NCBI RefSeq assembly: GCF_009724685.1
Contig: NZ_WMEF01000017.1
Location: 1-64,000, forward strand
DNA: 64,000 bases
Direction of reading: 5' to 3'
From: Lysinibacillus cavernae
Lineage (GTDB): Bacteria; Bacillota; Bacilli; Bacillales_A; Planococcaceae
The notes below the pieces were generated by a model that was not told where the DNA came from, searched no databases, and saw only the letters and a program-made list of their open reading frames with translations. Position numbers and translations under genes: made by a program. Positions 54,846 through 63,924 of this stretch are shown here, piece by piece (position 1 is the first letter of the stretch; each line of letters begins with the position of its first letter).

Positions 54846-55748
54846 TCAATACACGCCAGGTAATATTTTCAACACTTTATTGTCTGCGTCTAAAATAGCA
54901 TCTGCACCTAATGGAATAGCAATATTCGTTGTTTCATGTCCAATCTTAAAACCTGCTACGACTGGAATCCCTAAATCGGCAAAATACTCTTTCATTAAAA
55001 CATGCAGTGCTGCTTCATCTGATCCTGTCTGTGTAAATGAACCAACGACAACTCCTGCTAACTGTTCGAACTTTCTTGCTTGTTTTAAATGCTGAAGCAT
55101 TGAATCTATTACGGGTATCGTCTCATCTAGGTCCTCTATCAATAAAATTCGACCTTCAGTCTTCACTTCAAATTTGGTTCCTAATGTGCTGACAAGGCGA
55201 TAAAGGTTTCCGCCAATCATTTCACCACGTGCAACACCTCCAGCAATCGTTGTTAATGAAGAAATAGCCTCTGTATACTGAATTTCAATCGGGGAAAATA
55301 GTTGTAAAAACATTTTCTTCGATAAATCATCCATCCTACTCGCCGCCATAAGCAACGGACCATGAAATGTCACCATATTGGCATACTCATTGATCGCACA
55401 ATGTAAATATGTAAGATCTGAAAAGCCCCAGAAAATTTTAGGATTTTCCTCTAATAAAGTATAATCAATTTTTTCAGCTATTCGTGCAGAGCCATAGCCA
55501 CCCTTCGCACAAAAAATTGCTTTCACTTCAGGATTTTTCACCATTTCATGAAAATCAGCTAGTCTTACCTCATCACTACCTGCCAAATAATCATGTTTTG
55601 CATGGATCGTATCGCCAACAATATAGCGAAGTCCCAATTCGTCTAAAAAGGATAATGCATCCCCTAGTTTTTCAGGCTCTACAAGACTTGAAAGTGCAAC
55701 AACACCGACTAGGTCGCCCTTTTGTAAACATGGTACAGTACTTTTCAC
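54846..55748 (-). CDS. LD-carboxypeptidase (S66 family, LdcA/MccF-like)
   Basis: A 300-aa serine peptidase of the S66 family, which cleaves L,D-bonds in murein peptides or, in MccF members, detoxifies microcin C. The nucleophile elbow is GFSDLTYLHCAI (Ser110), with catalytic Glu in LLIEDLDETI and His in GFKIGHETTNIAIPLG. GTG 55748 follows AGAGGAGG with seven bases spacing; upstream in-frame ATGs are not conserved. Murein tripeptide recycling is the likeliest role, and substrate class is inferred only. Confidence 0.82.
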   Translation of the reverse strand: MKSTVPCLQKGDLVGVVALSSLVEPEKLGDALSFLDELGLRYIVGDTIHAKHDYLAGSDEVRLADFHEMVKNPEVKAIFCAKGGYGSARIAEKIDYTLLEENPKIFWGFSDLTYLHCAINEYANMVTFHGPLLMAASRMDDLSKKMFLQLFSPIEIQYTEAISSLTTIAGGVARGEMIGGNLYRLVSTLGTKFEVKTEGRILLIEDLDETIPVIDSMLQHLKQARKFEQLAGVVVGSFTQTGSDEAALHVLMKEYFADLGIPVVAGFKIGHETTNIAIPLGADAILDADNKVLKILPGVY

Positions 55749-55868
55749 ATTTATTCCTCCTCTTGTTTTCCTCATTTTAGCATAGCAAAACATAGGAGGC
55801 ATTGATTATTCCTAAGGCTAGCACCTATAATTGACCATAATAGCTAACAATAAAGGAGTTACAGCTTT

Positions 55869-56762
55869 ATGAAAATCCCACCATATGCATTATTGTTGCT
55901 TGCAACTCTTTTATGGGGTGGTAATTTTGTGATTGGACGTGCCGTTAGTGGGAATATCCCTCCATTAACACTAGCCTTTCTACGCTGGTGTGTGGCATTT
56001 ATCGTGTTTTCACCAATTGCTCTTCGCCAATTAAAGCGTGAATGGCCGATGTTGAAAGAACATTGGTTCATCGTCCTTATTTTATCATTAACAGGCGTTG
56101 CAGCATTTAATACCCTTGTCTATATAGGACTGCATTACACAACGTCCATTAATGCTTCATTGATGAACGCTTTTACACCTATTATGATTTACATACTCTC
56201 CTTTATTTTTTTGAAAGAAAAACTATCCATATTCCAGCTATTAGGGACGGTTTTATCGCTTAGTGGTGTTGTCTTTATTATTACTGGTGGCTCTTTGGCA
56301 AGTATAGTAGACTTTACTTTCAACAGAGGTGACTTAATTGTTATCGCTGCGGTGTTTTGTTGGAGTGTGTATTCATTGCTCATCAAACAGTATGCAACTC
56401 GTTTACCAGGGCAGTCCACCTTTATCATAACGATTGGACTGGGGGCTATTGTGTTATTTCCTTTTTACCTCTATGAAACGAATACAATCTCTATTCATTG
56501 GGAATGGTCTACTATTGCGGCTATTTTATATGTAGGCATTTTTGCTTCCATTGTTGCTTTTCTCTGCTGGAATAATGGTGTCGTACAGCTGGGAGCGAGC
56601 AAGGCGAGCATTTATTTAAACTTCATCCCTGTTTTCGCCTCTATTTTTGCTGTCCTTTTTCTAGAGGAGCAATTACATACATTCCAACTTATTGGTGGAC
56701 TAGCAGTTGTTGCGGGGGTTATCTTATCAGGAAAAACAAATAAGCAAAGACTTCATTCATAA
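55869..56762 (+). CDS. EamA/DMT-family transporter
   Basis: A 297-aa membrane protein with ten hydrophobic helices in two EamA repeats (LLATLLWGGNFVIGRAVSGNIPPLTLAFLRW near the start; AFLCWNNGVVQLGASKASIYLNFIPVFAS in the second half), the drug/metabolite transporter layout. Family members export amino acids and small metabolites; the substrate is unknown. It is divergent from the LD-carboxypeptidase gene and convergent with nagB. GGAG lies about 11 bases before the ATG. Confidence 0.85.
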   Translation: MKIPPYALLLLATLLWGGNFVIGRAVSGNIPPLTLAFLRWCVAFIVFSPIALRQLKREWPMLKEHWFIVLILSLTGVAAFNTLVYIGLHYTTSINASLMNAFTPIMIYILSFIFLKEKLSIFQLLGTVLSLSGVVFIITGGSLASIVDFTFNRGDLIVIAAVFCWSVYSLLIKQYATRLPGQSTFIITIGLGAIVLFPFYLYETNTISIHWEWSTIAAILYVGIFASIVAFLCWNNGVVQLGASKASIYLNFIPVFASIFAVLFLEEQLHTFQLIGGLAVVAGVILSGKTNKQRLHS

Positions 56763-56780
56763 GAGGTCTTTGCCTTATTA
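56742..56780. terminator. Bidirectional terminator between the EamA gene and nagB
   Basis: GCAAAGAC (56744-56751) pairs with GTCTTTGC (56766-56773), overlapping the EamA stop codon and ending 11 bp before the nagB stop. Confidence 0.75.
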
Positions 56781-56783
56781 TTG

Positions 56784-57509
56784 TTAGTTCGTACCACCAT
56801 AAATAATCGTAACATTAGGATGGTTTAATAATTGACTTGCTGGGAAATCTTCTGTCACATGACCACTTTTTAATTTTTCGATCGCATCGAGTTTCTTTTC
56901 TCCAAAGGCAATAAGGACAATTTCCTTGGCCTTCATAATGGATTGAATACCCATTGTGATCGCATGTGTTGGCACCTCAGATAGGTTATCAAAGTAAACA
57001 GCATTTTCTGTTCTTGTGGACTCTGTTAATTCAACAATATTCGTCGTCGCATCAAACGGAGTGCCTGGCTCATTAAAGCCTATATGACCATTTACACCGA
57101 TTCCAAGAAGCTGTAAATCAATACCTCCCGCTTCTTCAATACGCCCATCATAAGCAACACATTCAGCAGCTAAATCTTCTGACTTACCATTCGGCAAATG
57201 TATATTCTCTGTCAGTATATCCACAAAATTGAATAAGTTCTCGTGCATAAATGTCCAATAGCTTGCTGGGCTTGCTTGCTCAAGTCCTACATATTCGTCC
57301 AAGTTAAACGTTTGGACATCCTTAAAAGATAAACGACCTGCCTGGTGTCGAGCCACTAACTCCTTATACATACCGACAGGTGAACCACCAGTTGCTAATC
57401 CTAAAACACTGTTTGGCTTCTCTTGTATTTGCTTCGAGAAAATATTCGCTGCAACCTCGCTTATTTCCTCATATGTATTTACTGCTATCCACTTCATACC
57501 GTTTACCAT
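56784..57509 (-). CDS. nagB: Glucosamine-6-phosphate deaminase
   Basis: Converts glucosamine-6-phosphate to fructose-6-phosphate and ammonia. The 241-aa (or 237-aa) protein has LGLATGGSPVGMYKEL, the catalytic Asp in FNLDEYVGL, and GIGVNGHIGFNEPG with the proton-shuttling His. Two starts are possible: ATG 57509 with AAGG five bases upstream, or ATG 57497 (MKWIAVNTYEE), which matches the usual family N-terminus. No nagA lies beside it. Confidence 0.93.
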   Translation of the reverse strand: MVNGMKWIAVNTYEEISEVAANIFSKQIQEKPNSVLGLATGGSPVGMYKELVARHQAGRLSFKDVQTFNLDEYVGLEQASPASYWTFMHENLFNFVDILTENIHLPNGKSEDLAAECVAYDGRIEEAGGIDLQLLGIGVNGHIGFNEPGTPFDATTNIVELTESTRTENAVYFDNLSEVPTHAITMGIQSIMKAKEIVLIAFGEKKLDAIEKLKSGHVTEDFPASQLLNHPNVTIIYGGTN

Positions 57510-57683
57510 ACCTACCTTACCATCAATATTATTAACTAAAATGTAAAATATTTCACTTTATAGTAGCTAATATATTAATCTTACTAGTTATTCAGCTATT
57601 TTTCTATCATTTCCTTTTTAAGTTTATGCGTGTAATCTTAGACTATTTCGGTTATGTTAGTAATAAGGAAGTGAGGCGATTTT

Positions 57684-58430
57684 ATGAATGCACAGATTCA
57701 GCACTATTTACAGCATATTCAATTTCAAGGAACTTTAGAGCCTTCCATACAACTACTTGGACAGTTGCAGACGAAACATCTACTAACCATTCCCTATGAA
57801 AATTTAGATGTTGCCTTGAACCGTGGTATCTCCTTCGCTATTCCTGATTTATTTCAAAAAATCATTATTGAACGACGTGGCGGTAATTGCTTTGAACTCA
57901 ATATTTTATTTAGTTGGCTCTTGCGGGAACTTGGCTTTTCTGTAACAAATCGCTATGCTCAATTTTGGCGCAACGTAGCTGAAGATACCCTTCCAGAAGA
58001 GTTTCCCATGCATCAACTTTTATTGGTAAATGTTGCTGGACAATACTATATTTCTGATGTAGGTGTCGGTGCTTTAGCCCCTTGTAAGCCAGTACCATTA
58101 ATTGCAGGGCATCAACTCCGTGAAGGACGAGAGTTATATAAAATAGAACGTGATGAAGCAAATGGTTGGATGCTTTTCGAGCAAATCAAACAGAGTTGGC
58201 GTTTGCTTTATAGTTTTCACGATGATGCAAATGATGCGAAATTTGCACCACGACTCTCTAAGCAAAAAAACAAAATCGCTATGATTCGAACTACTCGTGG
58301 ACGTCACACCATGATGAACAACGAGTTTAGAATCTATGAAGGGTCATCCTTAACAACCTATACAACACACAATGACAAGGAGTGGCTACAAGCCCTACAG
58401 CGTTTTTTTCATATCTCATTACATGACTAA
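57684..58430 (+). CDS. nat: Arylamine N-acetyltransferase
   Basis: A 248-aa NAT family enzyme transferring acetyl groups from acetyl-CoA to arylamines. The catalytic triad is Cys69 in ERRGGNCFELN, His110 in FPMHQLLLVNV and Asp125 in YYISDVGVG, and the N-terminal QTKHLLTIPYENLDV segment is typical. GTGAGG precedes the ATG. It may detoxify aromatic amines; physiological substrate unknown. Confidence 0.9.
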   Translation: MNAQIQHYLQHIQFQGTLEPSIQLLGQLQTKHLLTIPYENLDVALNRGISFAIPDLFQKIIIERRGGNCFELNILFSWLLRELGFSVTNRYAQFWRNVAEDTLPEEFPMHQLLLVNVAGQYYISDVGVGALAPCKPVPLIAGHQLREGRELYKIERDEANGWMLFEQIKQSWRLLYSFHDDANDAKFAPRLSKQKNKIAMIRTTRGRHTMMNNEFRIYEGSSLTTYTTHNDKEWLQALQRFFHISLHD

Positions 58431-58470
58431 AAGAGCAAGCCCACTTCGAAAAGTAGGCTTGCTTTATGTT
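58431..58470. terminator. Bidirectional terminator between nat and the SLH protein gene
   Basis: GCAAGCC (58435-58441) pairs with GGCTTGC (58457-58463), with an inner ACTT-CGAA-AAGT hairpin. Confidence 0.8.
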
Positions 58471-59555
58471 TATTTCATTGTACGATTGAGCAACTCAAAT
58501 ACGACAATATCATTGTGTAACTCTTTCACTAAACCGATATCATCTACAAAATAATAGGTTTTCACTACATCACTATAGATGGATCTTTCTTCAAGTATCA
58601 CGACACCCGAATATTGTACCTCACCAGCTTGAACAGTACCGTTAGTCGTTTTAACCGTCACTCGTACACCGGAAGTAACTCCTGCGTCATCCTCATGTAA
58701 AATGACACCTATTCTAAGTGGTAGTTCCAAATATAGATCATAATGTGTGGTAGCATCACTAGCAATGGCTTGACCATATATACGATCATGACCATATAAA
58801 AGTTCATCAGGAAATGTTTGTTCTGTACTTAAATTTTGAACGGTCCATACATCATTTTTACCGTCATGATGATCATATTGATAATTTAGCATATACCGCT
58901 TATGATCGCTTACAGAATAATAGGCATACGTATAAACAAAAGCAGAGTCTTTTAACAGATTAGGTTTAGACAGGGTCATAGCTCGTGCCAAAAATGCTGA
59001 AAAGTGGGCACGTGTGACTGGTTCATGTGGTTTAAATGATCCATCCTCATAGCCTCTTATTAAATGATTATGAGCTAGTGTTAAAATCTCCTTATAGCCT
59101 GGCGTCTGCTCCGTTACATCTGAAAAATAATAAGGGTCTGAGCCTTTTAATTGAAAGGCTCTTTGTAGCACAATAGCCATTTCCCCTCTAGTAAACGGTG
59201 CATCTGGGTTAAATTTATGAGTTGTATCAAATATTCCTTTATTTTGTACAGCAGAAATTTCTTTGTAATATTTATTAGCCGTCGATACATCTTGATAGTT
59301 TGGATTTTGTACGTTGATTGTGTTTAGTCCTAAAGCACGTGTTAGCAGCACAGCTACCTGTGCTTTCGTAATAGTTTCATTCGGCATGAATAGGTTGTTT
59401 GAGTAGCCTTTCACAATACCTTGTTCCACTAAATAATCGATTTCTGTCGTCAATGTATCATCCACTAAATCTTTAAAGCTTGCTGCTCGTACATCCTTAG
59501 GTAATAGTGCTACAGTTATCAGGATCAAACATACTATCTTCAATAGGTTCTTCAT
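58470..59555 (-). CDS. Secreted protein with three SLH domains
   Basis: A 361-aa exported protein with a signal peptide (MKNLLKIVCLILITVALLPKDVRAAS) and three SLH motifs: residues ~26-78 (ASFKDLVDDTLTTEIDYLVEQGIVKGYSNNLFMPNETITKAQVAVLLTRA), ~85-140 and ~145-200, which bind pyruvylated cell-wall polymer. The C-terminal ~150 residues (YAYYSVSDHKRYMLNYQYDHHDGKNDVW...) show no recognised fold. ATG 59555 has GGAGGAGGG upstream. It lies downstream of an ABC exporter but a terminator intervenes. Wall anchoring is inferred from SLH. Confidence 0.88.
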   Translation of the reverse strand: MKNLLKIVCLILITVALLPKDVRAASFKDLVDDTLTTEIDYLVEQGIVKGYSNNLFMPNETITKAQVAVLLTRALGLNTINVQNPNYQDVSTANKYYKEISAVQNKGIFDTTHKFNPDAPFTRGEMAIVLQRAFQLKGSDPYYFSDVTEQTPGYKEILTLAHNHLIRGYEDGSFKPHEPVTRAHFSAFLARAMTLSKPNLLKDSAFVYTYAYYSVSDHKRYMLNYQYDHHDGKNDVWTVQNLSTEQTFPDELLYGHDRIYGQAIASDATTHYDLYLELPLRIGVILHEDDAGVTSGVRVTVKTTNGTVQAGEVQYSGVVILEERSIYSDVVKTYYFVDDIGLVKELHNDIVVFELLNRTMK

Positions 59556-59611
59556 GTTATCCCTCCTCCATCGATTCTTTACCCATCTAAGCCAATTCTT
59601 ACTCTTCATAT

Positions 59612-59648
59612 GAAAATACCACAACCATAAAAGATATGATTGTGGTAT
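59612..59648 (-). terminator. Terminator of the HrtAB-like ABC genes
   Basis: A 14-bp stem (59616-59629 with 59635-59648) has a G-U pair on the minus strand where the plus strand would mismatch, favouring minus-strand function. TTTTCATA follows. Confidence 0.8.
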
Positions 59649-59654
59649 TTCATA

Positions 59655-60344
59655 TTAGTACATAGCACTTGGTAATACGACACCATCGCTCATTTTAATG
59701 ATACGATCAGCATAGGCTAACATTTCTTCATCATGCGTCACCATTAATGTTGTAATGTTTAATGTTTTCGTTAATTCTCTTAGCAACAACATAATCTCTT
59801 TAGAACGCTGTGAGTCTAAGCTAGCTGTTGGTTCATCAGCAAACAATACTTTCGGTTGATGGATTATAGCACGCGCAATTGCTACTCGCTGTTTTTCTCC
59901 ACCTGACAAAGAGGAAGGATAAGCTGTCATACGATGAGCCATTCCAACTAATTGTAATAGGCGATTTACCTCATGCTTTTGTTCGTGCTTTTTTAATGAA
60001 GAATCAGCAACCTCGAGCATTAATAACAGCTGCTCTTCCACTGTAAGAAACGGTACGAGATGAGCAAATTGAAAAACAAAGCCGAATTTACTTGCCCGCA
60101 ATTTTCGTACCTGTTCGGTGCTCATCGTCATAAGATTTTGCTCTTCAAAAAGGACTTGCCCATAAGTTGCAGGCTGTAGTCCTGCAGCTATTGTTAAAAG
60201 TGTGCTTTTCCCTGAGCCTGATGCACCTACTAATGCCGTAATCTCTCCCTCTTTTAGAGAAAGATTGATACCTTTTAAAATTTCCTCCTCGACTTCACCA
60301 TTTTTAAACGTTTTCCTTACTTCATCAATTGTAAATAACGTCAT
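59655..60344 (-). CDS. ABC transporter ATP-binding protein (MacB/HrtA-like)
   Basis: A 229-aa ATPase with Walker A GASGSGKST (about residues 37-45), signature LSGGEKQRVAIARAI, Walker B VLFADEPTASLD and switch His in VTHDEEM. This is the LolD/MacB/HrtA subgroup that pairs with FtsX-like permeases. It starts 2 bp after the permease stop, so the two are coupled. Substrate is not readable; see the permease. Confidence 0.88.
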   Translation of the reverse strand: MTLFTIDEVRKTFKNGEVEEEILKGINLSLKEGEITALVGASGSGKSTLLTIAAGLQPATYGQVLFEEQNLMTMSTEQVRKLRASKFGFVFQFAHLVPFLTVEEQLLLMLEVADSSLKKHEQKHEVNRLLQLVGMAHRMTAYPSSLSGGEKQRVAIARAIIHQPKVLFADEPTASLDSQRSKEIMLLLRELTKTLNITTLMVTHDEEMLAYADRIIKMSDGVVLPSAMY

Positions 60345-60346
60345 GA

Positions 60347-61378
60347 TTAAGCCTCCCCTTGCTGTATTGCTTGTAACGGTTCAATTTTTTTAATTTGTAT
60401 CCCTGATAATGTAGCTCCAATAAAGCCAATAATAAGAAACACGATGGATAACTGTGTTGTTGTGGCAATCGTTAATGTAAAAGGCATTCCTTTTGGTGCA
60501 ACTAAATTAAATAGTTGGCTAAGACTGACAGATACAAAAAGGGAGATGACTGTAATAATAGCCATTTGTGTCCAGATCATTTTGAACAACTTACTTGTTT
60601 TTAAACCAATCGCTTTTAATATGCCATACAAGCCAATTTTTTGTACATTCATCATATAGAAGAAAATAGCGAATAACATGCCACTAATCACGACTAAGAA
60701 CCATATAATCATATTTAAAGACAGCTGTTCCGCACTATAACTCGGAATTGTGTTGAGAAATTCTTTATTGCTATACGCTTGTAGCCCTTTAAATTCTTTT
60801 GGTTCCTTATTCGGTACATAAATTAACTGCTTGTTATTTACTCGATACATCTCGTGATAAGCCTCTTCACTAATATAAGCAACAGGTGCATGGCTGTATT
60901 TCTTTTGCTCTACAAAGCCTTTAACAATGAATTCACCACTGTATTGATTATTCGTTAAAGTATCTCCAACTTGAATTCCCTTATCTTGTAACGAGCTATC
61001 TAACAGTACCTCACCTTGATGTACATTTTTAAACAGTGTGGATTCGGTAGATGTAACAAAAGCAACACTCTGCTGTTTATCGTCCCGGTCATTTAAAAAG
61101 CCCATCTGAATCGAAAAGGCCACCGCATCTTTTTCCTTTGTCATCACTTTCTGTTGGAGATCGTTATCGATTCTTGAAAGATTAAACGTACCATCAGCAT
61201 CATCAGCCATGTAAAATTGTCCTTTAGGTAAATCTTTAATTAATGCTGCATTATCCTGTGACAAGCCATTTGCCAAACCTGAAATAATAAATGTTAAAAA
61301 ACTTACTAGGAAGATAATGGAGCCCAAGATTATAAACCGTACTTTATTTTTCTTAATTTCTTTCCAGGCAAGATTCAT
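60347..61378 (-). CDS. FtsX-like ABC permease (HrtB-like)
   Basis: A 343-aa permease with one N-terminal helix (NKVRFIILGSIIFLVSFLTFIISGLANGL), a large extracytoplasmic domain (about 45-220) and three C-terminal helices (MIIWFLVVISGMLFAIFFYMM, MIWTQMAIITVISLFV, LSIVFLIIGFIGATLSGI). The start MNLAWKEIKKNKVRF resembles heme exporter permease HrtB and related devC-type permeases. ATG 61378 has GGAGGGG upstream. Heme export would fit the window, but HssRS-like regulators are absent, so the substrate is open. Confidence 0.8.
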   Translation of the reverse strand: MNLAWKEIKKNKVRFIILGSIIFLVSFLTFIISGLANGLSQDNAALIKDLPKGQFYMADDADGTFNLSRIDNDLQQKVMTKEKDAVAFSIQMGFLNDRDDKQQSVAFVTSTESTLFKNVHQGEVLLDSSLQDKGIQVGDTLTNNQYSGEFIVKGFVEQKKYSHAPVAYISEEAYHEMYRVNNKQLIYVPNKEPKEFKGLQAYSNKEFLNTIPSYSAEQLSLNMIIWFLVVISGMLFAIFFYMMNVQKIGLYGILKAIGLKTSKLFKMIWTQMAIITVISLFVSVSLSQLFNLVAPKGMPFTLTIATTTQLSIVFLIIGFIGATLSGIQIKKIEPLQAIQQGEA

Positions 61379-61527
61379 TACTAACCCCTCCATTTCTTTG
61401 ATTACTCATAGCTTAAAATTGTTACATGAACAGAACATGAACTAATCATTAATATTAGAGAGATTAAATAAAAAATGCTCTATATAGGACATGTTTGGTC
61501 CAATAGAGCGGTTTAAAATTTATTAAC

Positions 61528-62327
61528 TTAAAAAAATTCATATAATCCATTTTTAAAGTAATTGTAGTCGCTTTTGTCTAGTAGCTTTGCGCCATACCCC
61601 TCATAAAAAATCTGTTTGTCTTTTGCTGTTTCAAATGCTTGTGGTTTAGGGCGTACTGCTAAAGCAACATCATACCGTGGATCACCTAAAGCACCACTAC
61701 TCCAATCAATAACGCCCGATATTTTGCGATTATGTACAAGAACATTATCGATCGTGAAATCGCCGTGCACAAGTGTTTGCTGAATGATCTTTGGTTTATT
61801 CTTTTTCAGCTCATCTAACAATTCTGAAGTCCCATCTACCTCATAATTTTTCAAATTAAATTCTGCCTGTCCCAGCATATCATCGATCCATACTGTCTCC
61901 GTCACTAACTCCCCTGGACACGGGGTTGAATGAATGGCAGAAAGTACCTTACCAAAATTAAATATTATTTCATGTCTGTTTTCTTCATTATCTTCGTTTT
62001 CTAGGGCACTTCTCACTGTCTCTCCTTCTAAATATTCCATTAATGCCCATGACTGATTTTCTAATTGTTGTTCGATAAAATAATACAAACTCGGAACAGA
62101 TAATGTAGATGTTGATAGATTTTTAAGGACAGACACTTCTTTCGATAGCCATGAGCAAAATTGTTCTCCTTTTGTTCTTTTTAAAATAAATGTTCCTCTT
62201 CCACAATTGAGAATACCTACATCCGATGTATGCCCCTGTCTTGGGAAAGAAATATTGATAACGCCTCCAACATACTCAACTATTTCTTTATTTCTTTAGG
62301 GACTTCATTTAACTGTATGGGATGCAA
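61528..62327 (-). pseudogene. Aminoglycoside phosphotransferase-like gene with N-terminal frameshift
   Basis: The 3' part encodes a kinase-fold protein with Brenner motif LVHGDFTIDNVLVHNRKISGVIDWSSGALGDPRYD. Upstream the same frame stays open (IVEYVGGVINISFPRQGHTSDVGILNCGRGTFILKRTKGEQFCSWLSKE) but contains no start codon. A start, TTG 62327 with AGGTGG eight bases before it, lies in another frame (MHPIQLNEVPKEIKK then TAG). One base change near 62281-62300 joins the frames into a normal ~265-aa APH. It may be a pseudogene or a sequencing error; GTG 62136 would give a truncated enzyme lacking the N-lobe. Confidence 0.7.
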
Positions 62328-62353
62328 GTTTTTCACCACCTAAGCTACAAATT

Positions 62354-62899
62354 TTAATGATCTCCCATTACACTTTTCCCAGTTTGATAAAGAACAGAAT
62401 CGATATTGCCCCATACATAAATTAGTAAGTCTAAGTCTTTATCACCTATTTTGATTTTTTCCGATTTTTCCAACCTAGCTCCCAATTTCTCATAAAAAAA
62501 CTTCGACTTATTATCGTCTAATACTTCAACAAAAATTTTCTCATAGCCTAACGCTTTCAACTTAGTAAACAATTTATTGACTAGTTTATTCCCTATTCCT
62601 TGACCCTGAAATTGTTCTAAAATGTAGATTGACGTTAAATCCCCAGATCCTTCAATTTCATTTTCAGCTCTCTTACCACCATCAGTAAATCCAATAACTT
62701 CCCCATCACCATTTTCAGCAACGTAAACATAATTATCGACTTTAGATATGTTCCCTATCCATAATTTCGTTCTTTGCTCATAAGACAATTTTTCTAAATA
62801 CTCGGCAGGCATAATATTTTTATAAGTTGTTTTCCAACTATCTACATGAACCTTAGCTATCTCTTTTGCATCTGACAATTTAGCTTTCCTTATAATCAT
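62354..62899 (-). CDS. GNAT-family N-acetyltransferase
   Basis: A 181-aa acetyltransferase with an N-terminal MIIRKAKLSDAKEIAKVHVDSW, the acetyl-CoA pyrophosphate-binding motif QGQGIGNKLVNKL (about residues 98-110) and FYEKLGARLEK. The acceptor is unknown; it might modify an amine or a drug. It lies immediately upstream of the frameshifted phosphotransferase-like gene, so the two could share a transcript, and both resemble accessory resistance-type genes. Confidence 0.8.
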   Translation of the reverse strand: MIIRKAKLSDAKEIAKVHVDSWKTTYKNIMPAEYLEKLSYEQRTKLWIGNISKVDNYVYVAENGDGEVIGFTDGGKRAENEIEGSGDLTSIYILEQFQGQGIGNKLVNKLFTKLKALGYEKIFVEVLDDNKSKFFYEKLGARLEKSEKIKIGDKDLDLLIYVWGNIDSVLYQTGKSVMGDH

Positions 62900-63445
62900 T
62901 TTTCCACACCGTCCTTCATATTTACTGTTTATTCAATATTTATGTATTCATCTCCTCTTTTGGTTGCACAAAATTATTTGACTCATTCGCACGATGTTTT
63001 GTAAAACCTAATCAATTAAAAAACGCTTCTTACAAAAAGAAAGAAACGCTGCTTTTGAGAGCTTGAACAAGCTATCTATGATATCGGTGGTCGATGGCGA
63101 AATAAAAGTATAGATATTATTAGGCTTCGTAAATGTAATGTGTAAAATTTGTGTAAAACAAACTTTCCTTATATATATAGCTGCTTGCTGATAAGCTCTT
63201 ACTGACCCATCGATAAAAAATGTGTTGTCTATTTTCTGGACATAGTATCAAGATTATTAAATGATCATTGACTTTCTTTCATTATAATAAAGTCGATTAT
63301 GGAGAACGCCCTGATACACACTGTTGTATTAAATAAAAAAACAAGAATGCTAATATAAACATCCCTGTTTTACTTCCCAATAGTTAACCTAAATACTTTT
63401 TCTGCGTTTCAATAGTTTTCTTTTAATCTTATTCGTTTTATAGTT
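62900..63445. other. Intergenic region without a supported gene
   Basis: These 546 AT-rich bases hold no convincing coding frame or RNA signature on either strand. Scattered A/T runs and weak inverted repeats are present. The stretch could include remnants of decayed genes, but none was recognisable. Confidence 0.6.
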
Positions 63446-63796
63446 TTACAGCGTTTTTATATATTTTAAGATGTTATCAATATCTTCAGAATTATATTCT
63501 GCCTCAGATAAAAGATAGTATCCACTTTTAGAAAAATCAATGTGACCAAGTAAACTTTTTAAGTAGGGAGAAATCAAAACCAAAACGCCACCATTTTCTA
63601 ATAATTCCTCTGGAGATTCAAACCCATGAGTAACTTCTACGTTAAAAGAACTCAAATTATTTTCTTTCAATGAATTTTCTATACTTTTTTTTAGTCTCGT
63701 TGACCTTTTCTTCAAAAAGAATCCTTCTCTATCTAAGCCTGTTGCAAACCCTCTAAACCCCATTGCTAATTTCGGATAAATATAAATCTTTTTCAT
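63446..63796 (-). CDS. Hypothetical protein, 116 aa
   Basis: A 116-aa alpha/beta protein (MKKIYIYPKLAMGFRGFATGLDREGFFLKKRSTRLKKSI...NGGVLVLISPYLKSLLGHIDFSKSGYYLLSEAEYNSEDIDNILKYI). The alternating hydrophobic strands and helices suggest a small Rossmann-like or PTS-IIB-like fold, but no active Cys or His motif is visible and the similarity is only structural guesswork. ATG 63796 has AAAGGGTG six bases upstream; GTG 63805 overlaps the ribosome site. Confidence 0.6.
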   Translation of the reverse strand: MKKIYIYPKLAMGFRGFATGLDREGFFLKKRSTRLKKSIENSLKENNLSSFNVEVTHGFESPEELLENGGVLVLISPYLKSLLGHIDFSKSGYYLLSEAEYNSEDIDNILKYIKTL

Positions 63797-63924
63797 TATG
63801 ATCACCCTTTCAAAAGAATTATGATTCTTTTAATACTAATCATAAATTTTACCCATCATTTTTTATGTAAAATTAAGGATTTTATTCATTATCACACCAT
63901 TCTATTATATCACGTATCGAACTA

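Noticed and set aside
62900-63445. Decayed gene in the long gap near the window end
   Set aside because: Short fragments looked protein-like by eye but no frame or family could be supported.
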